Shown: positions 29,771-39,857, counted from the first letter of the stretch. The stretch: DNA of 64,000 nucleotides from an uncultured Pseudomonadota bacterium (GCA_903862885.1 CAIOZU010000018.1:124001-188000), one strand, 5' to 3'. Made by a program: numbers and translations. The notes: generated by a model from the sequence alone, not told the origin.

Positions 29771-30265
29771 TTATAAAGCGGCTTGCTCAAGCGCCTCGGC
29801 AATGTCCTGAAGGACACCATAATCTTGGGGCTTCACCGTCGGTGGATAGCGTTTTAGCACGCGTCCATCGTGACTGATCAAGAATTTCTCAAAGTTCCAC
29901 TCAATATCCCCGGCATGCCCTTGCGCAGCATCTGTCAGCCATGCATACAAGGCATCGCGGCTAGGGCCGTTGACCTCAATCTTTTTAGACATCGGGAAAG
30001 TCACACCAAACCGCTCTGTACAAAAAGCGGCAATCTCTTTTTCCGTCCCTGGCTCTTGAGCGCCGAACTGATTGCACGGAAAACCGACCACCGTAAAACG
30101 CTCATCTACCAAATCGTTCTGTAGTTCCTGAAGACCCGCATATTGCGGCGTGAGCCCACATTCGCTGGCGACATTGACTGCCAAAATGACCCGGCCTTTG
30201 AGCGCGCCCAACACATCAGGCGTGCCGTGGATGGATGCCAGTTTGAAACTAAAAAAATCACTCAT
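29771..30265 (-). CDS. Glutathione-peroxidase-family thiol peroxidase
   Basis: A 164-residue thioredoxin-fold peroxidase. The peroxidatic cysteine is Cys36 (VASECGLTPQY), with Gln70 (FGAQEPG) and Trp123-Asn124 (WNFEKFL) completing the active site. Cys64 in FPCNQFG is the family's second conserved cysteine. Bacterial members of this type usually use thioredoxin. The ATG overlaps the stop of the upstream lipoprotein gene by four bases (ATGA), so it is the third gene of mnmG, lipoprotein, gpx. No selenocysteine codon is involved. Confidence 0.92.
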   Translation of the reverse strand: MSDFFSFKLASIHGTPDVLGALKGRVILAVNVASECGLTPQYAGLQELQNDLVDERFTVVGFPCNQFGAQEPGTEKEIAAFCTERFGVTFPMSKKIEVNGPSRDALYAWLTDAAQGHAGDIEWNFEKFLISHDGRVLKRYPPTVKPQDYGVLQDIAEALEQAAL

Positions 30266-31854
30266 GGTTGCCACTCTAAATCCCTGGTGTAAGTTACATT
30301 CATTCCGTTGTCATACCAACCGCGGACATGATTTGAGACTAAATGCTTATTCACGTAATAGTACAAGGGGATAATCGGCGCATCCGCCAGCAACTGTTTT
30401 TCCGCTGCCTGTAGTGCGGCGATTCGCTCTAGCGGGGAAACCGTACCAGCCGCTGTTTTCAAAAACGTATCATAAGCTGCACTATGGTATTTCGGCAGGT
30501 TAATGCCAAAGCCGCTCGACATGACTTCCGCGAAGGTCCAAGGATCATTGTAATCCGCAATCCAACTGGCCCGAAATACCATCGTGTCGCCGCGCGCGAT
30601 GCGTTGCAGTAGGGATTTAAATTCCTCGCCCCCTAAGATGACTTCCACGCCAAGCGCCTCTTTCCACATGGCAGCAATAGCTAAAGCGATGCGCTCATGG
30701 GTGCTCCCACTAGGGAAGCGCAACTCGATCTTGAGTGGGTGCGTGAGGGAATAACCTGCCTGCTCATACAGAGCGCGTGCACGTGCCCGTCGGTCGGTAA
30801 GCGACAGCGATGCCCAAGCAAAGCGCTGCGCTTCATAGGCCGCCATGCCCGGCGGCACCCAGGTGTAGGCAGGCACTTCGCCTAAGCCTGTGACGCTGGC
30901 AACCAAACGCTCACGGTCTACTGTCATGGCCAGCGCCTGCCTCAGTCCTTGGGCGTCTTTAAAAGGCGCTTTGTCTAAATTGAATCCGTAGTAGTAAAGG
31001 CCCCACTGTGGCGCACGATGCACGGTGGCGTCGGGTGTGGACTCCAGATGGGTCAACGGCTGTAGCGGCAGCGTATAGGTCGTGTCTAAGCCACCCGCCC
31101 GGAAACGCGCGTATTCATCGTTGGCATCCGCAATATGCAGATAGCGCACTTGCTCAATCGATGGGGCGGGCTGTCGCCAGTAATAGGCATTACGTTGGGC
31201 GGTCACTTCGCTGCCTACGATCCACGCGGTGGGCACATAGGCCCCATTGGATACCACTTCACCGACGCGCGCCGGTGCCAACCCGTGATAGGTGGGATAG
31301 GTGCTCCAGTGCGCCAGCAGCCCCAAAAAATAAGCGATCGGTCGCACCACGTGCACCCGAAAGGTCTGAGGATCTATCGCCTCCACACCCAGTGAGCCAA
31401 CCGGCCGTTGCCCCGCCAAAATCTCTGCCGCGCCCGACACGGGCTGCAAGGCTTGTGCATAAGGGGCACCGGTGCTTGGATTAATCAAGCGCTGCCACGA
31501 CGTGACAAAGTCCTGTGCGCTAACCGCCTCGCCGTTTGACCAACGGGCATCCGTGCGTAGGTGGAAGGTATACACCAAACCATCTGCGCTGATGTCCCAG
31601 CTAGCCGCCACGCCAGGCGCAGGGCGTGCTTGGCTGTCGAGGCTGACTAAGCCCTCATAACAGTCGCGGATAATCTGCGCCGCTGAGTCCGTCCGTGCGA
31701 ATTGTGGATCCAGCGAATCAGGCTCCGGACCGTTGCCGCGCTTTAGGGCGTGTAACTCATGCGACGGATGGGTGGGCGTCTCGCTCGAATGACAGCCTGC
31801 CATCAGGAACACCCAGGCGATAACAGCGACGCGACGCACCCATCGGGCCGTCAT
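30262..31854 (-). CDS. Oligopeptide-type solute-binding lipoprotein
   Basis: A 530-residue family 5 extracellular solute-binding protein (OppA/DppA type). The signal ends in LMAGC with lipidated Cys21. [10 protein letters not shown] near the N-terminus, [14 protein letters not shown], and [18 protein letters not shown] are family hallmarks. No permease or ATPase gene adjoins, so it either serves a transporter elsewhere or has a chaperone-like role. Its ATG overlaps the mnmG stop by four bases and its own stop overlaps the gpx start, an unusual coupling. Confidence 0.92.
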   Translation of the reverse strand: MTARWVRRVAVIAWVFLMAGCHSSETPTHPSHELHALKRGNGPEPDSLDPQFARTDSAAQIIRDCYEGLVSLDSQARPAPGVAASWDISADGLVYTFHLRTDARWSNGEAVSAQDFVTSWQRLINPSTGAPYAQALQPVSGAAEILAGQRPVGSLGVEAIDPQTFRVHVVRPIAYFLGLLAHWSTYPTYHGLAPARVGEVVSNGAYVPTAWIVGSEVTAQRNAYYWRQPAPSIEQVRYLHIADANDEYARFRAGGLDTTYTLPLQPLTHLESTPDATVHRAPQWGLYYYGFNLDKAPFKDAQGLRQALAMTVDRERLVASVTGLGEVPAYTWVPPGMAAYEAQRFAWASLSLTDRRARARALYEQAGYSLTHPLKIELRFPSGSTHERIALAIAAMWKEALGVEVILGGEEFKSLLQRIARGDTMVFRASWIADYNDPWTFAEVMSSGFGINLPKYHSAAYDTFLKTAAGTVSPLERIAALQAAEKQLLADAPIIPLYYYVNKHLVSNHVRGWYDNGMNVTYTRDLEWQP

Positions 31855-33587
31855 CCAGCACGTCCCAGCTTCTTTAAATGCACCAACAACAAAGACACCG
31901 CCGCCGGCGTCAACCCCGGAATGCGTGCCGCCTGGCCAAGCGTCAGTGGCCTGACTTCAACGAGCTTCTGATAGACCTCGTTCGATAGGCCCTTAATATG
32001 CCCATAGTCCAAATCCACCGGTAAAGAAGTGCCCTCATGGCGCTCTAGCTTCGACACTTCTTTCTGTTGGCGGGTCAAATATCCCGAGTACTTCGCTTCT
32101 ACCTCAAGCGCTAACGCCACCTGCTCAATCAGACGACCATCGCTCTCGTCTACGCAGCCGCCCTTCTCCATGGCGGCTCGTTTGGCTGAAAAGAAATCCC
32201 AGCGCTCATCATTAATTAAGTTGAGCTCCCGACCTTGGGGGGTCAGTCGAGTATCTGCATTGTCTTCACGCAGACTGAGCCGATACTCGGCACGACTGGT
32301 GAACATGCGGTAGGGTTCGGGCGCGCCTTGAGTCACTAAGTCATCAATCATCACGCCCATATAGGCCTCGGATCGTTTAGGCCACCACGGTGCTAAGCCT
32401 CGTGCACGACGTGCTGCATTTAGACCCGCGATCAAGCCTTGCGCACCCGCTTCCTCGTATCCGGTTGTGCCATTGATCTGGCCAGCAAAATAAAGACCGG
32501 GCAATGCACGCGTGCTGAGCGAATAGTCCAAATCACGTGGGTCAAAAAAGTCGTACTCAATGGCATAGCCAGGACGCGTGAGATGGGCTTTCTCAAAACC
32601 TTGGATGCTGCGTATGAACTCCAACTGCACATCAAATGGCAAGCTGGTGGACACCCCATTCGGATAGAGCTCTTGGGAGTCTAAGCCCTCAGGCTCTACA
32701 AAAATCTGATGGGAGGTGCGGGCGGCAAATCGCACGACTTTGTCCTCAATAGAGGGACAGTAGCGGGGTCCTCGACCTTCAATAAGTCCAGTGAACATCG
32801 GCGACCGATCGGCGGCGGCGCGAATGAGCTCGTGGGTGCGCTCATTGGTGTGGGTGATGTGACATGGGATCTGTCGTGGGTGATCACTGGGTCTGCCCAG
32901 ATAAGACATCACGGGCAATGGATAATCACTGTCTTGGCGCGTCATCACCGAGAAGTCGACAGACTTCGCATCAATGCGGGGTGGCGTACCGGTTTTCAAA
33001 CGACCGACTCTGGGCATCAACTCGCGCAGACGATCAGCGAGACGATTTGAAGCCGGATCTCCCGAGCGACCCCCACTGACATTCTCAAGCCCCACGTGAA
33101 TACGGCCACCCAAGAAGGTGCCTGCCGTTAACACCACACTGGTGGCTTTAAAGCGCACACCCGTCGCTGTAACCGCACCCAACAGTTTGCCCTGCTCTAT
33201 CCACAGATCAGCAATCTCTTGCTGAAAGATAGAGAGGCCCGGCGTGTTTTCTAAAGTAGATCGAATCGCTCGCCGATAGAGGGCCCGATCGGCTTGCACA
33301 CGCGTCGCGCGTACGGCCGGGCCTTTACTGCCATTCAGTATCCGCAGTTGAATGGCGGCCCGATCAGCCGCCTGAGCCATTGCGCCGCCCAGCGCGTCAA
33401 TTTCGCGAACCAGATGACTTTTTCCAATACCACCGATGGCGGGGTTGCAGCTCATGGCCCCCAAGGTTTCAACGTTATGCGTCACCAATAAGGTGCGCGC
33501 ACCGGTACGTGCCGCCGCGAGCGCCGCTTCGGTGCCCGCATGGCCACCACCGATGACAAGAACGTCAAATTGATCCGGGTATTGCAT
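31851..33587 (-). CDS. mnmG: tRNA uridine-34 carboxymethylaminomethyl modification protein MnmG, internally shortened
   Basis: A 578-residue FAD protein that works with MnmE on wobble uridine 34 of several tRNAs. The FAD loop [11 protein letters not shown] is at residues 12-22; [13 protein letters not shown] and [15 protein letters not shown] are conserved. The family is normally about 620-630 residues. Between ERW (residue 461) and EAKYSGYL this protein has about 43 residues where the E. coli protein has about 92, so roughly 50 residues of the helical linker are missing. The frame is intact on both sides. It lies far from rsmG, its usual neighbour. No ribosome site is clear before ATG 33587. 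Confidence 0.94.
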   Translation of the reverse strand: MQYPDQFDVLVIGGGHAGTEAALAAARTGARTLLVTHNVETLGAMSCNPAIGGIGKSHLVREIDALGGAMAQAADRAAIQLRILNGSKGPAVRATRVQADRALYRRAIRSTLENTPGLSIFQQEIADLWIEQGKLLGAVTATGVRFKATSVVLTAGTFLGGRIHVGLENVSGGRSGDPASNRLADRLRELMPRVGRLKTGTPPRIDAKSVDFSVMTRQDSDYPLPVMSYLGRPSDHPRQIPCHITHTNERTHELIRAAADRSPMFTGLIEGRGPRYCPSIEDKVVRFAARTSHQIFVEPEGLDSQELYPNGVSTSLPFDVQLEFIRSIQGFEKAHLTRPGYAIEYDFFDPRDLDYSLSTRALPGLYFAGQINGTTGYEEAGAQGLIAGLNAARRARGLAPWWPKRSEAYMGVMIDDLVTQGAPEPYRMFTSRAEYRLSLREDNADTRLTPQGRELNLINDERWDFFSAKRAAMEKGGCVDESDGRLIEQVALALEVEAKYSGYLTRQQKEVSKLERHEGTSLPVDLDYGHIKGLSNEVYQKLVEVRPLTLGQAARIPGLTPAAVSLLLVHLKKLGRAG

Positions 33588-33704
33588 GGCGCTAGGTTAC
33601 GATATTTTCGATGCGAGCCGCACACTCTCTGCGAGCAATTAGCCAAAATCAGGGCTTCATCACAGGCCGGCAGCTATCCGAGGCACCCAGTACTTCGCTA
33701 TCAG

Positions 33705-34553
33705 CTATGTAGTGAGCTGGCCGCTCCTAAAATCCCGCACCGCTTGCTCAATTTCAGCGGCCGTGTTCATCACAAAGGGCCCGTAGTGCACCACCGGCTC
33801 GCGCAGTGGCTTCCCACCGATAACCAAAACACGCGCCGGTTCTGATCCCGCGGTGAGACAGACCGAGTCGCCGTGGCTTAATTGCGCGAGCTCATTTTTT
33901 TTGATGAGCTGTGCACCGATGCTCACGGTGCCTTCAAACACATAAGCCAACACGCGATGATGCAGGGGCGTGACTAACGTGAGTGTCGCGTGCGTGCCGA
34001 GGGCTACATCGAAGTAGAGCGGTTCCGTAGCGCCCCCGACATGAGCGCCAGCTGTGATGTCCTCAGATCCTGCCACCTGACAGTGCCCCGCAATGACTTT
34101 GATCAGGGCATCACTGAGCGCATGCTCTGGTATCTCTTCTGGATCCAGATCTCGATAATTGGCTGCCTTCATTTTCTCGACGCCCGGCAGATTAATCCAC
34201 AGCTGAAAACCGCGCATGCGACCCGCCACTTGCTGCGGCATTTCAGAATGAATGATGCCGCGACCCGCAGTCATCCATTGCACAGCACCGGGCTTTAAGT
34301 CACCTCGATTCCCCAAATGATCCTCATGCAGCATATGCCCATCGAGCATGTAGGTAACCGTCTCAAAGCCTCGATGCGGGTGCGCCGGAAAACCGGCCAA
34401 GTAATCACTGGCTTCACTCGAATCAAACTCGTCGAGCATTAAGAAAGGATCGAGACCCTGCTGGGGTGTGATCAGACGCGTCAGACGCACGCCTCCGCCA
34501 TCTGAGGTTGGCCGTCCCCGCGACACATGACTCACCAGCCGACTGCTCACCAT
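33705..34553 (-). CDS. Pirin family protein
   Basis: A 282-residue double-cupin protein. The N-terminal metal site is complete: His58, His60, His102 and Glu104 (PAHPHRGFET, GIIHSEMPQ), the pattern of iron-binding pirins. Some relatives have quercetinase activity; the role here is unknown. ATG 34553 follows AAGGAA; a TTG seven codons earlier is less likely. A good promoter lies at 34581-34608. Confidence 0.93.
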   Translation of the reverse strand: MVSSRLVSHVSRGRPTSDGGGVRLTRLITPQQGLDPFLMLDEFDSSEASDYLAGFPAHPHRGFETVTYMLDGHMLHEDHLGNRGDLKPGAVQWMTAGRGIIHSEMPQQVAGRMRGFQLWINLPGVEKMKAANYRDLDPEEIPEHALSDALIKVIAGHCQVAGSEDITAGAHVGGATEPLYFDVALGTHATLTLVTPLHHRVLAYVFEGTVSIGAQLIKKNELAQLSHGDSVCLTAGSEPARVLVIGGKPLREPVVHYGPFVMNTAAEIEQAVRDFRSGQLTT

Positions 34554-34580
34554 GATTAACCGTTCCTTTTTCAATCCACC

Positions 34581-34608
34581 AATATAAGGCCACTGGTCTT
34601 TATTTCAA
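34581..34608 (-). promoter_or_regulatory. Promoter of the pirin gene
   Basis: On the minus strand TTGAAA (34608-34603), a 16-bp spacer and TATATT (34586-34581) each match the sigma-70 consensus at five of six bases. The -35 box overlaps the DUF805 stop codon. Transcription would start near 34574, leaving room for the AAGGAA ribosome site. Confidence 0.6.
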
Positions 34609-35024
34609 GCGCTGTGCGCCTCGCCATAACGGTTAGGGCCTTGGGAACCCGGTAAAATAAGCAATATCATGACCAGCAGACCACCCACATAAGGCAGCAG
34701 ACCCAGCAAGAGCCACCAGCCCGACTTATCGGTGTCATGCAGGCGTCGAACCGACACTGTCCAATTGGGTAAAGCAGTGATCAGCGCAAACACACCGGCC
34801 ATGGACAGCGCGCCTATCACACTGCTAGGAATAGAAAAGCCAAGCACCCAGACACTGCTCTCGTTACTCAACGCAAGATCACTAAAGCCAACCGTCATTA
34901 ATAAGAGGACACACAAGGCCAGTAAATTGAATAAGTTAAAATACAGATACTCTGAACGAGACGCACGGCCGCTAAACGTCGCGTACTGACGAAAGCAGGA
35001 CTGTACCGCCCTATTGAAATTCAT
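34605..35024 (-). CDS. DUF805 inner-membrane protein
   Basis: A 139-residue protein with about four membrane spans. FSGRASRSEYLYFNLF near the N-terminus, VSVRRLHDTDKSGWW in the middle and the closing PGSQGPNRYGE are diagnostic of DUF805 (YhaH-like). Function unknown. ATG 35024 gives the standard N-terminus MNFNRAVQSCF; a longer frame to 35075 adds residues not seen in the family. Confidence 0.9.
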   Translation of the reverse strand: MNFNRAVQSCFRQYATFSGRASRSEYLYFNLFNLLALCVLLLMTVGFSDLALSNESSVWVLGFSIPSSVIGALSMAGVFALITALPNWTVSVRRLHDTDKSGWWLLLGLLPYVGGLLVMILLILPGSQGPNRYGEAHSA

Positions 35025-35148
35025 GACGCACACCCCGTTACCACCGCATTGGGCGATTGACGCTAACACAAGCAAGTAGCTGACATACCAGTCTACTCGC
35101 TGGGATCTTAAGTCTTCGTCGCTTTCGGCCCTACTCCACCCCGTGGAT

Positions 35149-35176
35149 TTGGATTACTCTCCCTGTCATGGATACT
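35149..35176 (+). promoter_or_regulatory. Candidate promoter of the ABC exporter gene
   Basis: TTGGAT (35149-35154), a 16-bp spacer and GATACT (35171-35176) each match the consensus at four of six bases. The start would be near 35183, just ahead of the GAGG ribosome site. The match is moderate. Confidence 0.4.
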
Positions 35177-35195
35177 CTCCGCTGAGGCTGACGCC

Positions 35196-37064
35196 GTGTT
35201 TCGTTTTTTTGAACAGCGTGTTGCTCCCTACCCAGACACGCCCCCACCGGAGCTGCCCCCCAGCCTGCTGCGCTTTATGTGGGCCTGTACGCGGGGCGTC
35301 AGGGGCTATATTGCCACCATGACGCTGGCGACCGCGGCGATTGGGGTATTCGAGGCGCTGCTGTTTAGCATGTTAGGACGGGTGGTTGACTGGCTTGCGA
35401 AAGCGGACCCCCGTCAGCTATGGATCACGGAGCGGCTGCATCTACTGATACTGGCGGCAATTTTGGCTGCCAGCGGCTTAGTGGTGGTTCTACAAACCCT
35501 AGTTCGCCGGCAGGCATTGGCTGGAAATTTCGCGATGCGGCTGCGCTGGGACTTCCACCGCAAAATGCTCGCGCAAAGCTTTAGCTTCTATCAAGACGAG
35601 TTCGCGGGACGAGTCGCCGCGAAAGTCATGCAAACCGCCTTGGCAGTACGCGATGCGTGGATGATCCTGGCTGACATTCTGGTTTACGTACTCATCTATT
35701 TCACGACCATTGTATTGGTCGTCGGCAACTTCAGCGCGTGGTTACTCATCCCTTTCATGGGTTGGTTGCTCCTGTATGCCATCGGCGTGTGGTATTTCGT
35801 GCCGAGACTGGCTGCCGTCGGTAAGGCGCAAGCGGATGCCCGCTCCATGATGACGGGACGCATTACTGATGCGTACACTAACATCAGTACGGTCAAGTTG
35901 TTCTCTCACACCGATCGCGAAAGTGAGTACGCCAAGCGGGGAATGGCAGAATTTCTTAGGACTGTTTATCGGCAGATGCGCATGGTGTCCGCGTTCGAGG
36001 TCGTCAATCATATGCTCGGCATGGCACTGATTGCGGGCACCTGCGGTGTCACCTTATGGCTATGGAGCGAGCACGCTGTTGGTATTGGCAGCGTCGCGGC
36101 TGCAACCGCCATGTCACTGCGACTGAACGGCATCTCGCATTGGGTGATGTGGGAAATCGCTTCCTTATTTGAACAGGTCGGTACTGTCGAGGACGGCATC
36201 ACCACTCTCGGAACCCCGTTAGCGGTCGTTGACGCCTCGAACGCTCGGCCACTTGAGGTCACTCGAGCAGCTATTGAATTTAAGCAGGTGACCTTCAACT
36301 ACGGCAATGATCGCACCGCGACAAAAGCACCGATCATTGACCGACTGAACCTCAAGGTGCGATCCGGAGAGAAAATCGGCTTGGTCGGGCGCTCCGGCGC
36401 CGGCAAGAGCACCATCGTTAACCTGTTATTGCGCTTTTATGATGTTCGCCAAGGGCAAATTCTGGTGGATGATCAAGATATCTCCGGTGTGTCACAGAGT
36501 AGCCTGCGCTCGCAGATCGGTATGGTGACTCAAGATACGTCTCTACTGCATCGCTCGGTACGCGAAAATATTCTATACGGCCGTCCAGAAGCGAGCGAAG
36601 AAGACATGATCAGTGCGGCGAAAAGCGCTGAGGCTCACGCTTTTATTTTAGGGCTTCGCGATGCCAAGGGCCGAACCGGCTATGACGCGCACGTCGGTGA
36701 GCGTGGCGTTAAATTGAGCGGTGGCCAAAGACAGCGCATTGCGATCGCGCGTGTGATGTTGAAGGACGCCCCTATTTTGCTATTAGATGAAGCCACCAGC
36801 GCGCTAGACAGCGAAGTGGAGGCCGCCATTCAAGAAAGTCTCTATCGCTTAATGGAGGGTAAGACCGTAGTGGCCATCGCCCACCGACTGTCTACGATCG
36901 CTGCGATGGATCGTTTGATTGTGCTTGATAAGGGGCGAGTAGTGGAAGAAGGCAACCATGCGACACTCGTCCAACAAGGCGGCCTATACGCCCGCTTATG
37001 GGCGCACCAAACGGGTGGATTCCTAGGCGAGCAAGACAGTGACGAACCACCACCTGAGGCCTGA
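35196..37064 (+). CDS. ABC exporter, fused membrane and ATPase domains
   Basis: A 622-residue half-transporter. Residues about 25-340 form a six-span type 1 exporter domain. The ATPase domain has Walker A GRSGAGKST near 396-404, signature LSGGQRQR near 507-514, Walker B ILLLDEATS near 527-535, and the H-loop IAHRLST. It works as a homodimer or with a partner, exporting a lipid, peptide or drug; the substrate is not clear. GTG 35196 is the start, with GAGG nine bases before it. It stands alone and faces a convergent SnoaL-like gene. Confidence 0.9.
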   Translation: MFRFFEQRVAPYPDTPPPELPPSLLRFMWACTRGVRGYIATMTLATAAIGVFEALLFSMLGRVVDWLAKADPRQLWITERLHLLILAAILAASGLVVVLQTLVRRQALAGNFAMRLRWDFHRKMLAQSFSFYQDEFAGRVAAKVMQTALAVRDAWMILADILVYVLIYFTTIVLVVGNFSAWLLIPFMGWLLLYAIGVWYFVPRLAAVGKAQADARSMMTGRITDAYTNISTVKLFSHTDRESEYAKRGMAEFLRTVYRQMRMVSAFEVVNHMLGMALIAGTCGVTLWLWSEHAVGIGSVAAATAMSLRLNGISHWVMWEIASLFEQVGTVEDGITTLGTPLAVVDASNARPLEVTRAAIEFKQVTFNYGNDRTATKAPIIDRLNLKVRSGEKIGLVGRSGAGKSTIVNLLLRFYDVRQGQILVDDQDISGVSQSSLRSQIGMVTQDTSLLHRSVRENILYGRPEASEEDMISAAKSAEAHAFILGLRDAKGRTGYDAHVGERGVKLSGGQRQRIAIARVMLKDAPILLLDEATSALDSEVEAAIQESLYRLMEGKTVVAIAHRLSTIAAMDRLIVLDKGRVVEEGNHATLVQQGGLYARLWAHQTGGFLGEQDSDEPPPEA

Positions 37065-37105
37065 CGATTCAGGCAGCGTTTTGCCTTATCGCGCTCACTG
37101 ACCCC

Positions 37106-37645
37106 TTATTTGGGTGGGTTCATGTAGCCCAACAAATCGGTTTGATGAGCAATCACTTTCCACGCGCCCTGCTCTTTACGGAACACCGTTGAGGAACGTA
37201 GCTTCACCGTTTCAGTCTTTCCGTTGACGACATTCACGCCGGTCTCAATACAGTTGATTAATGCCATATCCGTACCAACAACCGTGTTGATTTTCTCGGC
37301 TGTGACCTGTCCACCCAACTTACTCGCAGCTTGCACACTCCATTCTTTTTCGATTGCATCCCAGCCGACTAAATAACGACCACTCGGACCCATGTAAGTG
37401 ATATCTGGCGCTTTTGACCAGGCGTCTTTCATCGGCTGCCCATCGCCGGTGAACATCACGTTAAGCGCTTTATAAAAGGTGGCTGTTGCGGCGTTAATCG
37501 CCTGTTCATTGCTCATCTGCATGCTCTCCTGATGTTTAACTGACGCTGCAGTGGGGTTGGCTGAAGCAAGGGGTGCGGCGATCAGCAAAAAATAAACGAG
37601 CCGCGTCGCAATTGACGGAGGCCGCTGGCAGTGACTGATGATCAT
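37106..37645 (-). CDS. Exported SnoaL-like (NTF2-fold) protein
   Basis: A 179-residue protein with a signal peptide (residues about 10-26) and an NTF2/SnoaL-like domain: NAATATFYKALNVMFTGD, DITYMGPSGRYLVGWDAI and the last strand GAWKVIAHQTDLLG. The domain forms a cone-shaped pocket used by many unrelated enzymes and binding proteins, so the function is open. ATG 37645 follows AAAGGA; a longer frame from 37732 has no signal-like N-terminus. Confidence 0.8.
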   Translation of the reverse strand: MIISHCQRPPSIATRLVYFLLIAAPLASANPTAASVKHQESMQMSNEQAINAATATFYKALNVMFTGDGQPMKDAWSKAPDITYMGPSGRYLVGWDAIEKEWSVQAASKLGGQVTAEKINTVVGTDMALINCIETGVNVVNGKTETVKLRSSTVFRKEQGAWKVIAHQTDLLGYMNPPK

Positions 37646-37911
37646 TGATGAAGTCCTTTGATCGAAACAGGTCGCTCTTTCATTAGCTGCAAGGCAGTGA
37701 CGATACACGCTATCAAACAGGCTATCAAACACAGGAGCGTGTTGAGGGCGTTAAAGGACTTAGACCTGATATCAGCGTTGCTTCTCGTAGGCGACTCACC
37801 GCCAGGGGAGAACAACGCTAGATGCAGCACCATGGCAGATGCTAGGCTGAGTTTTGGCCGTGTGGCCCGTTTGACCGTCACATCAAGGACCTGATTTTAT
37901 AAGAGGTTAGT

Positions 37912-38523
37912 ATGATTGAACTCCATCATCTCAACGAGTCCCGCTCTAGACGCATTACCTGGTTACTTGAAGAGCTTGGCGTAAAGTACGCGGTCATTCG
38001 CTACCAACGGGACCCGGCCACACGGCTCGCGCCGCCTGAGCTCATGGCCATTCACCCGTTAGGCAAGGCGCCCGTTCTGCGCGACGGTCCGCATACGATC
38101 ATAGAGTCGGGGGCGATCGTTGACTATCTCGTACGTCATTATGGCAAGGGTCGTTTTTCACCGGCGATCGATTCCGCAGATTACGAGCAGTACATGCAAC
38201 TCATGCACTATGCCGAGGGCTCTGCGGCGCTACCGCTGCTGCTAAAGCTCTACGTAGGACGCCTCGGTGAGGCCGGCGCGCCGCTGCACCCGCGGATCGA
38301 AAGTGAAATTGCCAACCACCTCGGCTGGCTCGAGCGCACCTTGGGCGATCGCGCGTATTTTGTGGGAGACCATTTAACCGGTGCCGATGTGCAGCTGCTT
38401 TTTATCGCTCAATTGGCGGTCCGCATGCAAGGTGCCGAGGCGTTTCCTCATCTGACGACTTTTGCTTCGCGAATGGAGGCAAGGCCGGCTTATCAAAGAG
38501 CCATCACGCAGCATGGCGTATAG
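37912..38523 (+). CDS. Glutathione S-transferase
   Basis: A 203-residue two-domain GST. The thioredoxin-like half has SRRITWLLEELGVKY, the cis-proline segment GKAPVLRDG and the glutathione-contacting ESGAIVDYL; the helical half has GDHLTGADVQLL. The residue at the usual catalytic place is in NESRSRR, suggesting a serine-type enzyme. AGAGG lies five bases before ATG 37912. It probably conjugates or isomerises an electrophile; substrate unknown. Confidence 0.92.
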   Translation: MIELHHLNESRSRRITWLLEELGVKYAVIRYQRDPATRLAPPELMAIHPLGKAPVLRDGPHTIIESGAIVDYLVRHYGKGRFSPAIDSADYEQYMQLMHYAEGSAALPLLLKLYVGRLGEAGAPLHPRIESEIANHLGWLERTLGDRAYFVGDHLTGADVQLLFIAQLAVRMQGAEAFPHLTTFASRMEARPAYQRAITQHGV

Positions 38524-38543
38524 CGCGTCACCAGTAAGCAGCA

Positions 38544-38599
38544 CGCCGACATAATACGGCGACCTAAACCCTACCGTATATCGCTCGGATGGGTTTAGG
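38544..38599. terminator. Two hairpins between convergent GST and gdh
   Basis: CGCCG-8 nt-CGGCG (38544-38561) and CCTAAACCC (38563-38571) with GGGTTTAGG (38591-38599) are perfect inverted repeats. The second includes the gdh stop codon. Neither has a T-run, but their position at the junction of two convergent genes suggests a role in ending both transcripts. Confidence 0.45.
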
Positions 38600-39857
38600 G
38601 AAAGAGCCCGCGCCATTGCTTGCCCATGCGCACCCGTTCAATGCCGATGGCAGTAGCGGCGACCCGGTGCGATACGGATTCTTTTTGCGCGCGGCCAATC
38701 ACTGCATTAAAAGTGCTTTTTAGAATCGTCTGTAGACGATCTCGAACCTCTTGCTCTGTCCAAAAGAGACGCTGTAGATCCTGCACCCACTCAAAATAGG
38801 AAACGATCACCCCGCCTGAGTTGCACAGAATATCGGGCACCACAAAAATCTCATTCCGCCGTTGATCCAGTAGGCGATCGGCGTCTGGAGTGGTAGGTCC
38901 GTTTGCGCCCTCCGCTAGGATGCGACACTTCAGCTGACCGGCATTTTCGCCCGTGATCACGCGCTCAACCGCCGCCGGCACCAACACATCACAAGGAAGC
39001 GTCAGAAAGGTCGCAGGATCCGTCTCCGCCTCACTCGACCAACCCTTGAGTACGCCTGTTTTGGCGACATAGGCAGCCATCTGATTAATCGGTAGGCCTT
39101 TGGGGTCATAAAAAGCGGCCGTGTGATCGCTGACACCGGTGACACGAACACCCATTTCCTGACGTAAGATCAAAGCAGTCGATCGGCCGACATTACCAAA
39201 ACCCTGCACGATCGCCGTGCATTGGTTCGCGACTAGCTGGCAGCACGTCAACGCCTCGCCAATCAAAAAGGCGACGCCGCGACCGGTGGCTTCACTTCGT
39301 CCTAATGTGCCGCCTACAGCCACCGGTTTACCGGTGACGATTTCGGCAACCGCGTGGCCTTGATACATGGAGTACGTATCCATGAACCACGCCATGGTTT
39401 GCTCGTTGGTGCCCATGTCCGGTGCCATCACATCGATCTGCGGCCCAACAAAAGGAATCATCTCTTGCATATAGCGCCGAGAGACCGCTTCTAATTCGCG
39501 ACGGGACAGACTTAAAGGATCGCAGGCCACGCCACCTTTAGCACCGCCATAAGGAAGACCCGCCAGGGCGCACTTCCAGCTCATCCAGATCGCGAGCGCC
39601 GCGACTTCGCCGATATCCAGATCCGCCGAAAAACGCGTGCCGCCCTTGGTAGGTCCTAAGGTGAGGTGATGCTGTACCCGGTAGCCCTGAAAAACGTGCG
39701 TGCGGCCATCGTCTCTGTGAATCGGCACAGACACCGCGATCGCTCGTTTCGGCAACAGCAACCGGGGTCGTTCATCCTCAGGAATCGATAGATGATCAGC
39801 TACCAGAGCAAACTGCTCCGCTGCCATGTCAAAAACAGGTCCAGTAAATAGGTTCAT
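38595..39857 (-). CDS. Glutamate dehydrogenase (Glu/Leu/Phe/Val dehydrogenase family)
   Basis: A 420-residue enzyme that interconverts glutamate and 2-oxoglutarate with release or uptake of ammonia. The catalytic lysine is in LPYGGAKGGV, the second substrate lysine region is GGTRFSADLD, and the nucleotide loop is GFGNVGRST. Length fits the 410-430-residue hexameric class. GGAG lies eight bases before ATG 39857. Whether NAD or NADP is used cannot be settled by eye. It sits just before the nitrogen-compound catabolic cluster and may dispose of amino nitrogen from it. Confidence 0.92.
   Translation of the reverse strand: MNLFTGPVFDMAAEQFALVADHLSIPEDERPRLLLPKRAIAVSVPIHRDDGRTHVFQGYRVQHHLTLGPTKGGTRFSADLDIGEVAALAIWMSWKCALAGLPYGGAKGGVACDPLSLSRRELEAVSRRYMQEMIPFVGPQIDVMAPDMGTNEQTMAWFMDTYSMYQGHAVAEIVTGKPVAVGGTLGRSEATGRGVAFLIGEALTCCQLVANQCTAIVQGFGNVGRSTALILRQEMGVRVTGVSDHTAAFYDPKGLPINQMAAYVAKTGVLKGWSSEAETDPATFLTLPCDVLVPAAVERVITGENAGQLKCRILAEGANGPTTPDADRLLDQRRNEIFVVPDILCNSGGVIVSYFEWVQDLQRLFWTEQEVRDRLQTILKSTFNAVIGRAQKESVSHRVAATAIGIERVRMGKQWRGLFP

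Noticed and set aside
33197-33205. DnaA-box-like CTATCCACA inside mnmG
   Set aside because: A single one-mismatch copy within a coding region, with no AT-rich unwinding element or further boxes; not evidence for an origin.
37871-37900. Promoter TTGACC-18-TTTTAT before the GST gene
   Set aside because: The predicted start would leave the AGAGG ribosome site outside the mRNA, so the match is probably accidental.
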